A stretch of 64,000 nt of DNA, from NCBI GenBank assembly GCA_009760855.2, contig WPIO01000008.1, positions 2,667,001 through 2,731,000 of the forward strand, given 5' to 3'. Below the pieces are notes generated by a model. It ran no database searches and was not told the origin of the DNA. It saw only the letters and a list, made by a program, of their open reading frames with translations. Shown in pieces: positions 10,742 to 22,090 of this stretch. A program made the translations under genes and the position numbers. Numbering within the stretch: the stretch's first letter is position 1; the number at the start of each line of letters is the position of its first letter. Origin of the DNA: Cristatella mucedo. Taxonomy: Eukaryota; Bryozoa; Phylactolaemata; Cristatellidae.

Positions 10742-11105
10742 GAACTACTTTCTAACGGCTGGCGGCTAGGTGGTGCGGAGTTTGCTGATGCGATCCCGGC
10801 ATCAAGCTAACAGCAGAGACCAGCAGGTGAGAATGCATTTGCCAGTCGACATCATATCCGCCTAACTGGCGTAAGCAGGTACTAGGCCGGCCCCTCCCGC
10901 CGATCTTGGTTAGCTAATCAGAGCGCAGCATTCCTGCATCCAGGCACGCGCCCAATCAGAGCTCAGCGTTGCTGAATCGCTGATGACTGCTTGTACCCGT
11001 TGGTGTGAACGTGGCGCTCGAGTGAATAACAATCGTTTGAGTTGCAGAAGTAGAGAACTAGAAAAACAACAGCGCGGGAAAACAGCGCCGGTAAACAGCG
11101 CGGGA
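10742..11105. other. No identified feature
   Basis: Mixed-composition sequence without a repeat, RNA or coding signal that I can support. Confidence 0.4.
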
Positions 11106-11109
11106 GTGA

Positions 11110-11237
11110 GTTCCAAGCATTGGAACTAGACAAACTGAAAGCACGGTCTCAAAAGATCTGAGGTTTGTGCGACGTATAGGTAAACAGTTAGATTCTGAAA
11201 AGCAGGTGGTACGATGCTCAGCCTGGTGAGGCACTTC
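11110..11237 (-). mobile_element. LINE-A fragment joined to AT-rich unit
   Basis: The minus strand reads LINE-A from CCTCACCAGGCTGAGCATCG to about AGACCGTGCTTTCAG and then stops. The join to unit U (AAGAAGTGCCTCACC) matches the join at 3,445-3,455. Confidence 0.7.
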
Positions 11238-12360
11238 TTGCTATACTTCATCTTTTTCACTGCTAAATAAAAATGACTCGTTGGAATAATCGGAATCAAG
11301 AGAAGAATCCCAAGTAGTGTTAAGAATATGAGTTGATTGTATTGCACGAATTAAATTATGATACCCGATTGAAACCAATTCTGATATAAAAAACAATTAT
11401 TAATTGATTGTAGAATGGTTGTAATCATTAGTAAAGTCGTAGGCGCTAGTTTTGATTGGGGCATCGATTAGATTCACTTAGTAGAAACATCGCTTAGCAA
11501 CTATAATGTAATTTTTGATGTGAATTTGGTGATAGTAGAACAGATGTCATGATGTTGAGAACTTTTTCGAGATAACATTTAATGATAATGCAAGGTTAGA
11601 GACAACCTCCGATATGTTGTGAGTGTTCGAAACAATATCTTTGGTGTTTGTTTATATCTTGACTATCTGCATCTCAATCGAAATCAAATGACACATTTTC
11701 CACTTTTTATGTAAAAACGAGAAGGTTGCTAAAAATTGATTAATAACTTGTATTTTCTGTTGCCTCGTGCAATAAATCGACTGAGACTGCAAATGCAGAA
11801 AGAACAAGAGCCATAACCGAGGTTCCTAGTACATCCTAACTACTTGCACTCCTTGTAAACACAAGTGACATACTTCAATACACACATTAGCCATGTCAAT
11901 AACAACTTCACTCAAACGCTTTGCATTTCTCGTAGCACATCTACGCTATATACACGTTGTAATGGTAACGTAATCATTTCCAACTTCTCAGCGTAACCAT
12001 TCACTGACTCGTTTTCAATAGCATTTAAATTAATTTCATTCTTCAATGTACCATTACATAGTTTAATATTGCTCTCTTACCTCCAAATAAGAATCAGTAA
12101 AACTTTCAAAGGTACTTATGCTTTATATAATCACAAGGAATACTTCCTTTAATTGAAAATAAACACGACCCTTCTTCTGTCGATCGTTGTATCGCATACA
12201 TCTTCAAAGCTGTAAAACGTCACCCTTCTTCTGCGGCACGTAGTAATGCATTGATTTTTTATTAAAAGGTAATTTTATCCGAGTTCCAAGGTTCCTCAAA
12301 ACCAGTTTAACCCAATTTTTGGCATGGTGAAGCCATGTTAAGAACCGGCTTAAGTCGGTT
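11238..12360 (-). repeat. AT-rich unit U, copy 2 (minus orientation)
   Basis: It is homologous over about 1.1 kb to 22,770-23,700, and part of it to 3,052-3,450 inverted. On the minus strand, conserved coding-like patches appear in order: a patch near 12,050 (NEINLNAIENES), a DRDAD-type patch near 11,680 and a hydrophobic segment followed by FYLAVKKMKYSK near 11,255. Stops and shifts break every frame. The element type is unknown to me. Confidence 0.6.
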
Positions 12361-12369
12361 TGAGGTTCC

Positions 12370-12560
12370 GCAGAACTCGGGTAGCATCGCCTTTTCCAGC
12401 GAGCCGGAGGTCCAAGGCGTCTCATCTGCCGCTCGTGCCGTCTCGTCTTCCGCTTGCGCTGCGGCCCCAGGTATGGCCGCTCGCGCGCTCCTCAGACCCA
12501 AGATAGCCGCCGCCGCCGCCGCGTAGTCGAGCTCGGGTGGACTCGGCTTGCGAGCCGACT
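12370..12560 (-). repeat. Local duplicate with partner at 12,800-12,880
   Basis: The block around CGCTCGCGCGCTCCTCAGAC, ATAGCCGCC and TAGTCGAGCTCGGGTGGACT recurs at about 12,807-12,880 (CTCACGCGCTCCTCAGACCA, TAGTCGAGCTCTGGTGGACT), about 330 bases away in the same orientation. On the minus strand the first copy encodes an alanine-rich frame (PPELDYAAAAAAILGLRSAR) of doubtful reality. Confidence 0.55.
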
Positions 12561-12880
12561 TCACTCGCGACGTGAGTCCGCGTCACTTCGCGCGTCCTGC
12601 GGAGGCGAAACAAACGTCCCTCGGTAACACTGCAGCTAGTGCTAAATCTTTTCAGAATCCGGGAGTTGCGGCGAGTCGTTCCTAATCATCGCCCCTGAAT
12701 TGGCGAGTTGGCCTCGCAAGCCTCCTATGCTTAGTGATCCACCGCTCGCGCGTCACAGCGCTGCGAATACGCCGGCTAGCCGGACGAACGCTCGTGTTTT
12801 CCCAGCTATGGTTGCTCACGCGCTCCTCAGACCAAAGATAATCCCCGCCGCCACGTAGTCGAGCTCTGGTGGACTCGGCT

Positions 12881-13640
12881 AATGATGAGAATAACTAGAT
12901 CCGATATATTCAGTCACTGCTAGCTAATGAGTGCCCTTTCCTAAACTATGTTTTATAGATAGTACAGGCCTAGTTGTGCATGGCGTATTATTTCAATATT
13001 CACTTATTTTTAGGGATTTTACTTCGACCGCAGTTGTTTTTATTCTTGTCTTGTAAGTCCACGATTGCCAATCGGCTGGCCTGGATCTCATCGTAATGCT
13101 TTATTAAATTTTTAATCAATGCGACTTTAATCGGGCTGTCAGGAGGATTAAACGGACATTTTGAAGGTTAAGAGCGCTTAGGTCACGATGAAATCCAGCT
13201 GAAGTAAAGTTGTCACAAGTTAGTGGTACTTTAGTTTCATAGCGAAAGGCAGCACGTCTGAACACTGTCAAGCAGCCACAAAAGTTACGCTAATTAACAG
13301 GGCTTTGCCATCGTCGCTTCATCCCAGCGCAGGGGCGTTCGCGCCAAGACGAAGGCTACCACGACAAATTCCGGCTCAATCTCGTCTCGGCGCCGTCGGA
13401 GATTCGATTTCCAGCGAGACCGTCGGCGGCGGTGATTGTCCCAAAGTCGCAAGCCTCACGTCGAGCCTCGGGAGGGTGCTCTCGCAAATGCATCGTGAAG
13501 CACCGGGGCGGCATCGTTAGCAACTGCCATCTCTCCACCCCATCAGCGACGTGGTCATTACGGGAACAGCTGGCAGGCGTGAGTCTGCTTATGGCCCGTC
13601 GCCTTGGTAGCTCGACGCGACAGTGACTGCAGCGCTCTCT
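12881..13640. other. No supported gene
   Basis: AT-rich until about 13,280, then GC-rich up to the CT microsatellite. Short open frames only. Confidence 0.4.
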
Positions 13641-13643
13641 TAC

Positions 13644-13747
<104 letters not shown>

Positions 13748-13839
13748 ACTCTCTCTCGCTCTTGCCTCGACTCCTATCTCGCCGCGTTACCAACTTAAGT
13801 CAGAGCTCGTCATGAGAATCGCTTGAATCAATGATCGGT

Positions 13840-14307
13840 GCGCTCAGCAGATGGCGCGGCGTCTGCTGCGGTATCTCCGGAGAGAGCTGCACACTCATCA
13901 TCGTAGCTCGAAATGGCCGGCACCTGCACAGTCCAGATTCGACCGTATCCCTTGAATGGCGCAGAGCCACTTGCAATAGCAATCGTGGCATGGCTACCCG
14001 CTGATGACGCCTTCAGCATACTTTTAATTCATTTCCCGCGCTGTTGTTTTTAATCTTGTCTGACTGACGTTCGACTTCGGCTCGACTCTAGGTCAGGCCC
14101 TCCATCTGCTGCGCACGTCAGCACCGCCGTAGAGTGACGCCACGCAGCGGCTTTCCGGATCATAGGCATTCAGCATACCGCACGAAGTTTGAAGGCAGCT
14201 TTTGGCACGAAGCTGCAGTACTATTAAAGACCCGATGGAACCGCCTATTCTTCACTGGCGTCTTTTTTCTCTCGGACCTAGCGCCTTACTCACCCATTCA
14301 AACCGAC
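13840..14307 (+). repeat. Direct duplicate, copy 2 (partner 8-474)
   Basis: Same orientation and near full-length match to copy 1. Here the sequence continues past CCGACG into unique sequence (CGAGCTAGTTG), showing the pre-insertion state of the LINE junction seen in copy 1. Confidence 0.85.
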
Positions 14308-15595
14308 GCGAGCTAGTTGAACAAAAGTGGCTTCTTAGATTTCTCCGAACGGCGGCGGGTGGGTGGCGGCATGCGGAATCTGCGAGAAAGCGATGGTCGC
14401 CTCGGGTCGCCGTCATTACGAGAGCTCATAGATGCTCGCGCGCCCACACGTTCGCGAGCACGCGACTGCAGACGAAACCGTTTCGACACTCAACAGCAGA
14501 GCCCCGCCTACAAGCCGAGAAAATTCCAGCTTCGCCGCCATCTTTTTGCGTGACTCTTCCGCTCGCTCGCGCATGGCGGAGGAATAAGCCAGCGTGGAGG
14601 CGTTCCTGCGGCGGCGTGTTCAACAGAAGATCGGACGGCTCGTTCGCGCCGACGTCGACTGGTCAGCGACAATCGCGTGGCCACGTCATTCGCCGCCCTG
14701 CAGCAGACGACGCTGCAGTCGAGTTGCACGCGCGAGCCACTAGAGCGTCGGCGGACATGGCATCGGCCAGGCTGGTCTAACCGCCGTTGCTACATAATCC
14801 CATTGTGACGTCACGGAATCAGAAAGCCTGCCGAATCAGTGATACCGTAGGGGCTCGTGGGCGCGCGATGGCGGCGGCGACCGTTTCTAGGATTACATTA
14901 GGGTAACTTATAGGATTTGATTTTGATGAGTAGTTTTAGGGTTGCATGTGGGTGGATTTCCTAGAATCCGGGCGCCTTCAGCTGCGTTCACACAGGCAGA
15001 CTTTCCTGTTGAATCAACACAGAGTCTGGACAGATTTCCCAAAGATTTGGGCAACTACGTCATCATACGTCACAACATTTGGAGGAAGGAGCCAAACCTG
15101 CAGCAGACTCTCGTGAGGAGCATTGGTTACTTTCTTTTTGGCTCCACGGTTGGTCCAGCCCACGAATTAAAGCACCGGGGGAGGGGGCTCGTTACGTACG
15201 CCACACGACCAAAATAAAAGACGGCCAAATTTCTCAAGCTCGAGTTATGTTGAGGCGTTCAGAGCAAGTCCATAGGTATCTGATGTGTATGCTTTGTAGC
15301 CAAGGCTCAAGGATTTCTACATAGGAGACGCCGTGCGTCTGTTTCTATAAAGTCTACCCACGAAACCCTAACGGCACACGTGACATATCGCTATACACCC
15401 GCACACCCGTAAGGGTGCACATCACTTATTACTGCTCACGTTCCCGAAAAAGATTTTCTAAAAGGCTTACCTTCCTTTTACTTATAATCTTCTCATACTA
15501 CTCAGCAATGACCGTAAAAGCGGTGAAATCAACAGCCACTCACTCGGACGCACTTAGCGTAAGCCAGCTATCTATTCTGCAGCCTCAGTAAGCTG
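14308..15595. other. No supported gene
   Basis: GC-rich until about 14,880, then mixed. A frame at 14,202-14,780 begins inside the duplicate and has no protein-like features. The remainder shows no repeat that I can pair within the window. Confidence 0.4.
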
Positions 15596-15703
15596 TTCGT
15601 AGGAAACCGGATGTCGCCCCGATGCCAACACACCTGGTTTGTCGATTGCCGGCCTCCGCTCTTGTTGATGACCTTAGAATCATATCTAGGAACGGAGCAC
15701 ATC

Positions 15704-15710
15704 TATAAAA
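15704..15710 (+). promoter_or_regulatory. TATA box TATAAAA of paralog copy 2
   Basis: It lies 180 bases before the ATG at 15,890. About 20 bases upstream and 18 downstream are nearly identical to the other paralog. Confidence 0.6.
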
Positions 15711-15889
15711 CCACGCGGAGCGTACCTTGGCAAGTCACGGCTAAGCGTCGGGCAGCGGAAGCAGCAGCAGACGAGAGTGCAACTGCGACCGGTCTACAGA
15801 CAGTCGCCGCCTCTCGCCGTCGAGATTCCGTCGAGCCGCTTGAACTCCTTGCGGTCGCCTCGCTTCTGCAAGCACAACTCGCTGCGGCC

Positions 15890-15961
15890 ATGCAAATCGC
15901 TGCGCTTTTGCAGCTTTTCGAACAGCTAGTCTTGCTGACGACGCGAGCCAAACTGACTTCG
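15890..15961 (+). CDS. Paralog copy 2, exon 1
   Basis: Twenty-four codons starting at GCGGCCATGC: MQIAALLQLFEQLVLLTTRA then KLTS, ending at the donor GTAAGTAT (phase 0). Eighteen of 24 residues match the minus-strand paralog. The open frame extends upstream to 15,611, but the TATA box at 15,704 and the conserved Kozak context favour this start. Confidence 0.6.
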
Positions 15962-16045
15962 GTAAGTATACTAATCGGCGAAAATAAGCGAGAATCGGCG
16001 AGAATAAAGAAAGAATCCGCAAGAACAGGTGCGGCTGTGTTCCAG

Positions 16046-16748
16046 GCGGCGGCGTATTTCCTACTGCAGATACGACGCTCCTTTGTATTGCAGGTTAGGA
16101 AATCAGCCCGCGAAGCATCTTGCTCAATCAAGCCGCCACAGCTGCTAGCCAACCACTTCCCTCACAATTCAGCTTCAATGAGCTGCTTACAAGTTCAAGT
16201 TCGGGTACGCAGCGACGCCTGCTGTTGCCTCCACTGCTGCTGTTGCTGTCGCCTCCGCCTCTTCTGTTGCTGTTGCTGCTGCCGCCGCTGCTGCCGAAGT
16301 CTCTCGGCTGCCTCGAGCTGTCGGGCTGCGTCCTGCGTCCTTCCTGTTCGCTATGCATTGGAGCGAGCGGGCTGGTCACCTGGCGCCGACGCATTCTTGG
16401 CTGCAGGGCTCGTGCGGGGACGTTTCTGCCTGTGTTCAGCACGAGATCTCCAGATTGGCGACTGCCGAGCCATTCTGGAGCGCAGCGCTGACGTACGAAC
16501 GGAATCTGGAGGCGGACAGCGATGTAATGAGGAAACTCGAGTTGGTGAAGGCAGCCATAAGACGCATTATGGATTCACAAGGAAGACGTACGGAAGTCTT
16601 TTTGAGGCCGGGCGTCTTTGACGAGTCGGCGTACACGTGGCAAAACTGCCGGCACGCCTTTCGGTACTCGTTGGCTAATCTGACGCGAGACATGGTGGAA
16701 TCGCAGTACGAAACTCTCGTCAAACTTGGGAACGTTCACGTTTGCTGA
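16046..16748 (+). pseudogene. Paralog copy 2, exon 2, frameshifted
   Basis: After the acceptor GTTCCAG, the frame (AAAYFLLQIRRSFVLQ ... VQVRVRSDA) follows copy 1 to about 16,220. It then enters a CTG/CCG-rich tract (16,217-16,298) that reads as cysteines. Homology resumes in a different frame at about 16,317 (AVGLRPASFLFAMHW) and runs to the TGA at 16,746-16,748, with AEPFWSAALTYERN and VFLRPGVFDESAYTW. So either repeat slippage has broken the gene or an intron removes the tract. The candidate splice sites do not restore the frame as neatly as in copy 1. Confidence 0.6.
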
Positions 16749-16864
16749 GACAGAGCCGGCGAGCAGTAGGCGATCTGGCTGTAACCGAGATGACCGAGGG
16801 TGCGACAGACGGACTCTTTATTTTGTTTGTTCCGCGGTTAAGGTCTCAAATCAAGGGACTAGCA

Positions 16865-16867
<3 letters not shown>

Positions 16868-16920
<53 letters not shown>
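16868..16920. repeat. (CT)n microsatellite
   Basis: About 25 CT units in the 3' region of paralog copy 2, at the position equivalent to the (GA)n of copy 1. Confidence 0.9.
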
Positions 16921-16924
<4 letters not shown>

Positions 16925-17058
16925 CTCTGTTAGAGCTATGACGTCACGGCTCTCCACGACGTGGCTCCGCCCATCGCACGGCGGACTAGCCAGCGGCAAA
17001 GCTAGTTATGGCGACGGCACGGCTCGCCTCGCGTATCGCTTGCTTTTTTCACTTTGCA

Positions 17059-17064
17059 AATAAA
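17059..17064 (+). terminator. Poly(A) signal AATAAA of paralog copy 2
   Basis: AATAAA about 310 bases after the stop codon, in a context conserved with 7,426-7,431. Confidence 0.55.
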
Positions 17065-17195
17065 TGCGTGAGCGCTCTCTGGACGACGACTTCGTTTTGA
17101 GCAGACGCGGGTAGGAGGACAGCCGAGTTGCAGCATCAAGCAACCCCTTCCAACCTTAAGCGGACGGCGAAACCCATGGGGCCCCGCAGCGTCCT

Positions 17196-17265
17196 ATAAT
17201 AATAATAATTCACTTGATAAAGCGCCCTCAGAGAACTTAATCTGTCTCTAGGCGCTTTAGATGAT
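17196..17265 (-). mobile_element. LINE-A 3' tail
   Basis: (AAT)n followed by CACTTGATAAAGCGCCCTCA and the rest of the terminal hairpin; about 70 bases only. Confidence 0.7.
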
Positions 17266-17504
17266 TTGATGGCTGTGGTGAGGTCAAAGCTCAGTTATCC
17301 AGTGAAATAACTCGTTAGTTAGTTAGAAATAACTCGTTATGCAGTGAATAGCCTAAGCGTACAAACGAGTTTCGGGCAAAGCCGCGGCTTTTGTCGCTTG
17401 CAGGGTCGGACTTTAAATTCAATGAGGGTGGGAATCATCAGGTCACGTGACGGTTTGTGCGACTTAATGTGTTCCTGCACCTTTGCTTAATGCCCGATAG
17501 CAAA

Positions 17505-17957
17505 TACAATAATAACGATTCATTGGTATAGTGCCCACAGAGAATGTAATCTCTTTCTAGGCACTTCAAGTTTGCTTTAGAGTAATGGTAAATGATAGCA
17601 TGATCACTGTCAATAAGCACAATGCGGTTAGAGGTGACACGCATCGCGTCAGCATGCAAATACGGTTAGTACCAGCATGCACAGTGTCAGCACGCATTAG
17701 CATAATAACGAAAAACTCATATGAACTTACTAAATACCGTGAAAAATATACGCGTGTTTAGCTTCTTTTTAAATGTCTTCAGGTCAGAGGGTTTCGTAAC
17801 GCCAATCGGAAGTTAGTACCATGCATTAGGAGCAACCGAACTAAAGTTACGGATTTGCGTTTTGTACGAGGTATGGTAAACGATTGAATTCAAAAACGCG
17901 GGTGGTAAGATGATTAGCATCATGAGGGAGAGTATCTCTGACAAATCTGACAGGGAA
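17505..17957 (-). mobile_element. Diverged LINE-A 3' fragment
   Basis: On the minus strand it carries the LINE-A 3' UTR (repeated GCATGCTG.. blocks), the C-terminal coding stretch and a diverged hairpin (GTGCC..GGCAC). It ends where a plus-strand LINE-B begins at about 17,958. Confidence 0.65.
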
Positions 17958-19500
17958 GGCTAAAGGCCAAAGGTTAAAGGCCAAAGAATAAAGGGACAAT
18001 CGAGTCCTTATCAAAGACAATTCCTCCCACTGTTGTGATATACCGACCTCCTTCTGGCTGTCTAAACTTGCTTATAGAGGAGTTTTCGGAATTCCTCGCT
18101 GAACTTACTTGTATGTGACAAGCCGTTACTGATTGTTGGATACTTCAATATTCACGTTGATAACCCTAGCGACAGCCAGGTCCGCTCATTTCTTGACTGT
18201 CTGGAGAATTTTGGTTTGGTTCGAGACGTTAATCATACCACCCACGTCGGTGGTCATATTCTAGATATCGCGATCACTAAGGATGTCTTCCCCAATGACC
18301 TTGGGGTGTGCCCGCTGACCCTTTCGTATCGTTGTTCGGTCTTGTTTACTGTTCCTGCTCCCTTGTACGTACAGGGTAATGTCGAACTTGTCAAGCGACG
18401 TAGCTTACAAAGCATTGACATGGACAAATTCTTTTAATCTGTTTGTGGTGCTGGTCTTCTTGATCTGCACTCAGACTCGACCGACAGCCTCGATATCCTC
18501 ACTAATGCAGTGAACATGACGCTTAGGAGTGCTCTCGACAAGCATGTTCCTGTTCATTCTATACGTGTACAGAGTCGTGGCGATGCCTCTCAATTTACAA
18601 AAAACTCCTAAAGATGCACCGTTTTAAGCACAGGCTTGAACGCCGTTTCAAGAAATCTGGGGCTGGTGCAGATCTAGTCAGTTTCAAAGACTTCCTCCGA
18701 GTTTACACACGGAAGCTTAAAAAACCCAGGGCTTCTTTTTCAATCGAAAGCTGAATCCCTGCCAGTCGGACCCTAAACAGATTTATAAGACTGTGAACCA
18801 TTTACTGGCCAGAGCGGAGAGGTCTGACTCCCCAGATATTAACGGCTCAGCCGAAAAGTTTTCAGCCTTCTTTACTGAAAAAATTGTGCACATTCGTGCC
18901 TTCATAAAGCCCCCTCCGAGTAAAGAAATTGTGGATTCACAACCTGTGACCTTCCTCAAAAGGTTTTCCGAGGTTCTGCAAGTGATGTGGCTACCTTAAT
19001 AAAGTCAAGTAAAAAGATTTCATCACCTGAAGACCTAATATCATCATCTCTGTGATCTTCACTGGCAGACCAACTTAGCCCTGCCATAACCGAGATTTTT
19101 AATGCTTGTTTGGAAAAAAGGGTCGTGTCCAAGTTCTTCAAATCAGCAATCTTTAGGCGGACACTTAAAAAGCCTGGATTATATACTGAGGTCATTGCAA
19201 ACGATCACCCAGTTTTCCTTCTTTCTTTCTTGTCAAAGATTCTTGCAACGATTGTTGCTAAGCAGCTGGTTTAACATATTGAAAACAATGAAATGTCAGA
19301 AAAAATTTCAATTGGGGTTCAAGAGGCAGAATTTTACTGAAACTGCTCTCCTCCGTGTTAACCATGATATTCTACGTGGAAACGGTGACGGAAACGTTGC
19401 TGCCCTAGCTCTGATAGATCTGTCAGGCGCCTTCCACACCATTGATCACGATGTTCTACTTGAACGATTGAGAACAATGTTTTACTTGAACGATTGAGAA
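17958..19500 (+). mobile_element. LINE-B, endonuclease end and RT start (broken)
   Basis: The encoded order is an APE-type endonuclease C-terminal region with VIYRPPSG (about 18,036), VGYFNIHVDN (the usual GDFN motif altered to GYFN), and THVGGHILDIAIT. The EN-RT linker follows with VFTEK-like FFTEKIVHIRAF, and then early RT with IDLSGAFHTIDHDVLL near 19,410-19,460. The frame is interrupted repeatedly. It stops at about 19,500, where AT-rich DNA interrupts the reverse transcriptase. Confidence 0.75.
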
Positions 19501-20430
19501 CAACGATCGGTCTGTCAAACGACAAATGATGTAGGATGGGTGATGAAAAAACTAGCGCTAGGAACTCAAGCTCAACCGAACGGATTCTTCAGTGGAATTC
19601 TACCTTGGGATCGGATTTATGTATTCTGCGAAGACTTAGATAGAATTATTTATAACAACAACATTGAACTCATGCTAAAGAGATTGGCATTTGGTTATAT
19701 GAATGTATTGCTCTTTGCAGCTTCTCCAGCGGTTGCTCGAGCAGCTATACCACAACTAGTGATCTGCAGAGTGAAATTTCATTCTCTGCTAGCCACACTT
19801 GGCCAACTACAGCTAAACATTCTATAATAATCAGTTCGTTGCATGCATTTGCAAGTAATAAGTGCCTGCTTTCATCTCAAAATTTGAATATCACACTACC
19901 CTCTAGTTATATCATATGATAATGTTAATGATGGATGGTTATATCAAACTGTATTTACTTGAATTGCAGTTGGTTTTAAAGCTATAATTAGCCCTGGGAG
20001 CACAAATGCGAGTCTCTTAACTACATACATAGTTACGTGAATAGAGTAAGTGAAATATTAAAAATGATACCTTCCTTATCTTTGCGATATCCCTTGTATG
20101 TCTAGTATCATTAAGTATCATAATCATTGCTTCAACTACCTTACAAAATAGATCCGAACACTTGCGTTTAATGTGAGGAGTGCGATTGCAGTTCAGCTGA
20201 GAATAATTTCGTCTATTTAACGTGAACGCATCCTTCAACCAATTGATGCATGATTTCACGTTCGTTTTTATCTTTAATAATATTTAGGTGTCTTTGATTA
20301 GGTCTTTCAAAACTATCCAGGTATATACCAGATGATTTAACAGCCTCTTTTGCATAGCTGCATATGAGCCTCTACTGCTATCACCACCGCTTACAGCGTC
20401 AATTAATGATCACTTATTAATTAAATTAAA
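19501..20430. repeat. AT-rich insert splitting LINE-B
   Basis: It separates RT block SGAFHTIDH (before 19,500) from the YADD box (degenerate YAGD at about 20,442). Part of it (20,020-20,265) is inverted homology to 5,110-5,340. The plus frame at 19,540-19,827 (MMKKLALGTQAQPNGFFSGI...) and the minus frame at 20,017-20,259 look weakly protein-like but match nothing I recognise. A SINE-like patch, CTATCACCACCGCTTACAGC, lies near 20,375. Confidence 0.5.
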
Positions 20431-21485
20431 TTAATGATCATATGCTGGCGATACTCAGTTGTATCTGTCCTTCAAACCGTCAATATCTGCTGCGGCAACT
20501 GAGAAACTGAATGCTTGCCTTGCCGACATTCGATCCTGGATGTCGGAAAACTTCCTGAAATTAAATGATGATAAAACCGAACTGCTGCTCGTAGGACAGC
20601 CTAAGCGTGTGGCTGAATTAAGAGGCTTTGCTCTTCTACTAGGTGATGCTATTGTGCGACCATCACCACGTGCTCGAAATTGAGGTGTCGTTTTCGACAG
20701 CTGCCTCAATTTCAAAAGCTTCATTCAGAAGTCTGCCTCTACAGCTAGCCATCACATCCAATCCCTATCCAAGATTAGGAGGTGTCTCCCACAGTGGCTT
20801 GTAAAAAATTTAACTAGCTTCTTAGTTCTGTCTCGGCTTGATTATTGTAATTCCCTTTTGGCTGGGCTGCCAAAGAAAGCTATTAGGCCACTGCAGCGGA
20901 CTTTGAACATGGCTGCAAGGCTAATCTTCAAGTCCCAGCGGTTTGAGCACGTGTCTCCTTTGCTAAAAGAGCTAGAATGGTTGCCGGTTGAGCAACAGAT
21001 ACAGAGCAAAGTTCTTACGCTGACCCACAAGGCCCGCCACGGCTTGGCTCCTTCGTGCCTAGCTGAACTGCTGCATCATTTTCAGCCTGTTTGCCCCCTC
21101 AGGTCCTATGTGGACAATAAACTAGCTGTCCCATTCCTCCGCTTAAATACCGTTGGCGACAGAAGCTTTAGCTCTGCAGGTCCAAGACTGTGGGACTCAC
21201 TTCCACAATTCTTACGCAACGACATCTACTCTCCTACTGCCGACTATGGCTCATCCTTTTCAGCGGTCCTGAGCTGGTACTTCTATGCTACTCACTACCT
21301 CAACTGCTCTCCTGACTCTGCTATGCTTCCCACTTTCTCTTTGTTGCGTGAGACGAAGTCTGTTGGCTACCGAATGCGTGCCGAAAGCCGCTTAGGCTGT
21401 GAGTGTGCTAGGCAAAACTCTCCTGCCTTACACCCACATGGTCTTTATGACTTTATGGAGTTACAAACGGAGATACATTACATTG
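20431..21485 (+). mobile_element. LINE-B, RT C-terminal half and 3' end
   Basis: It starts in YAGDTQLYLSF and continues through the thumb ([15 protein letters not shown]) and the C-terminal domain: LDYCNSLLAGLPKKAI, FSSAGPRLWDSLPQFLRND and CSPDSAMLPTFSLLRETKSV. The longest open part is 20,858-21,535, running slightly into the SINE behind it. The 3' UTR ends ACGGAGATACATTACATT. This is the best LINE-B reference. A frameshift occurs near 20,680. Confidence 0.8.
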
Positions 21486-21580
21486 CATGGCCCACTGCAG
21501 GATTAGAACCCAAGACCTCGGGACCGAGGTCGTGAAAAGCAACCACCTTACCTAGTGTGCCATCACGGCTCAACAACGGG
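21486..21580 (-). mobile_element. tRNA-derived SINE head
   Basis: The minus strand reads TGAGCCGTGATGGCACACTA (A-box region) ... GGTCGTGAAAAGC in opposite sense, then TTCTAATCCTGCAGTGGGCC. The core block GACCTCGGTCCCGAGGTC is palindromic. It sits directly on the 3' end of LINE-B. Confidence 0.65.
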
Positions 21581-21639
21581 ATACCCCATACATGCTCTGT
21601 CATCAGCTGTAAAGTCAGTTTCATTCATATCATTATCTT

Positions 21640-22090
21640 AGTAAAAAAAAAACTTGTAACGTTGTATGTAATGTAATGCATCTCCGTCAGTAACTCCACA
21701 AAGTCATAAAGACCATGTGGGTGTTACGCAGGAGAGTTTTGTATAGCCCACTCACAGCCTAAGCGGCTTTCGGTACGCATTCGGTACCCAATAGACTTCG
21801 TCTCACGCAACAAAGAGAAAGTGGGAAGCATAGCATAGTTAGGAGAGCAGTTGAGGTAGTGTGTAGCATAGAAGTAGCAGTTTAGGACCGCTGAAAAAGA
21901 TGTGCCATAGTCGGCAGTTGGAGAGTAGATGTCGTTGCGTAAGAACTGTGGAAGCGAGTTCCACAGTCTAGGACCTGCAGAGCTAAAGCTTCTGTCGCCA
22001 ACTGTCTTTAAGCAGAGGAATGGGACAGCTAATTTATTGTCCACACAGGACCTGAGGGCGCGAACAGGCTGAAACTGATGCAGCAGTTGT
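21640..22090 (-). mobile_element. LINE-B 3' fragment
   Basis: The minus-strand frame 21,724-22,044 encodes the LINE-B C-terminus (FSSAGPRLWNSLPQFLRND, CSPNYAMLPTFSLLRETKSI) and then the ACGGAGATGCATTACATTAC tail. It is inverted relative to the LINE-B at 20,431-21,485, with which it forms an inverted pair around a SINE. Confidence 0.8.

Larger units (their letters stand above)
15600..17165 (+). repeat. Inverted segmental duplicate, arm 2
   Basis: Partner of 7,340-8,990. Homology starts at about AAACCGGATGTCGCCCCGATG and ends just past GCAGACGCGGGTAGGAGGAC. It covers promoter, both exons and the 3' region. Confidence 0.8.
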
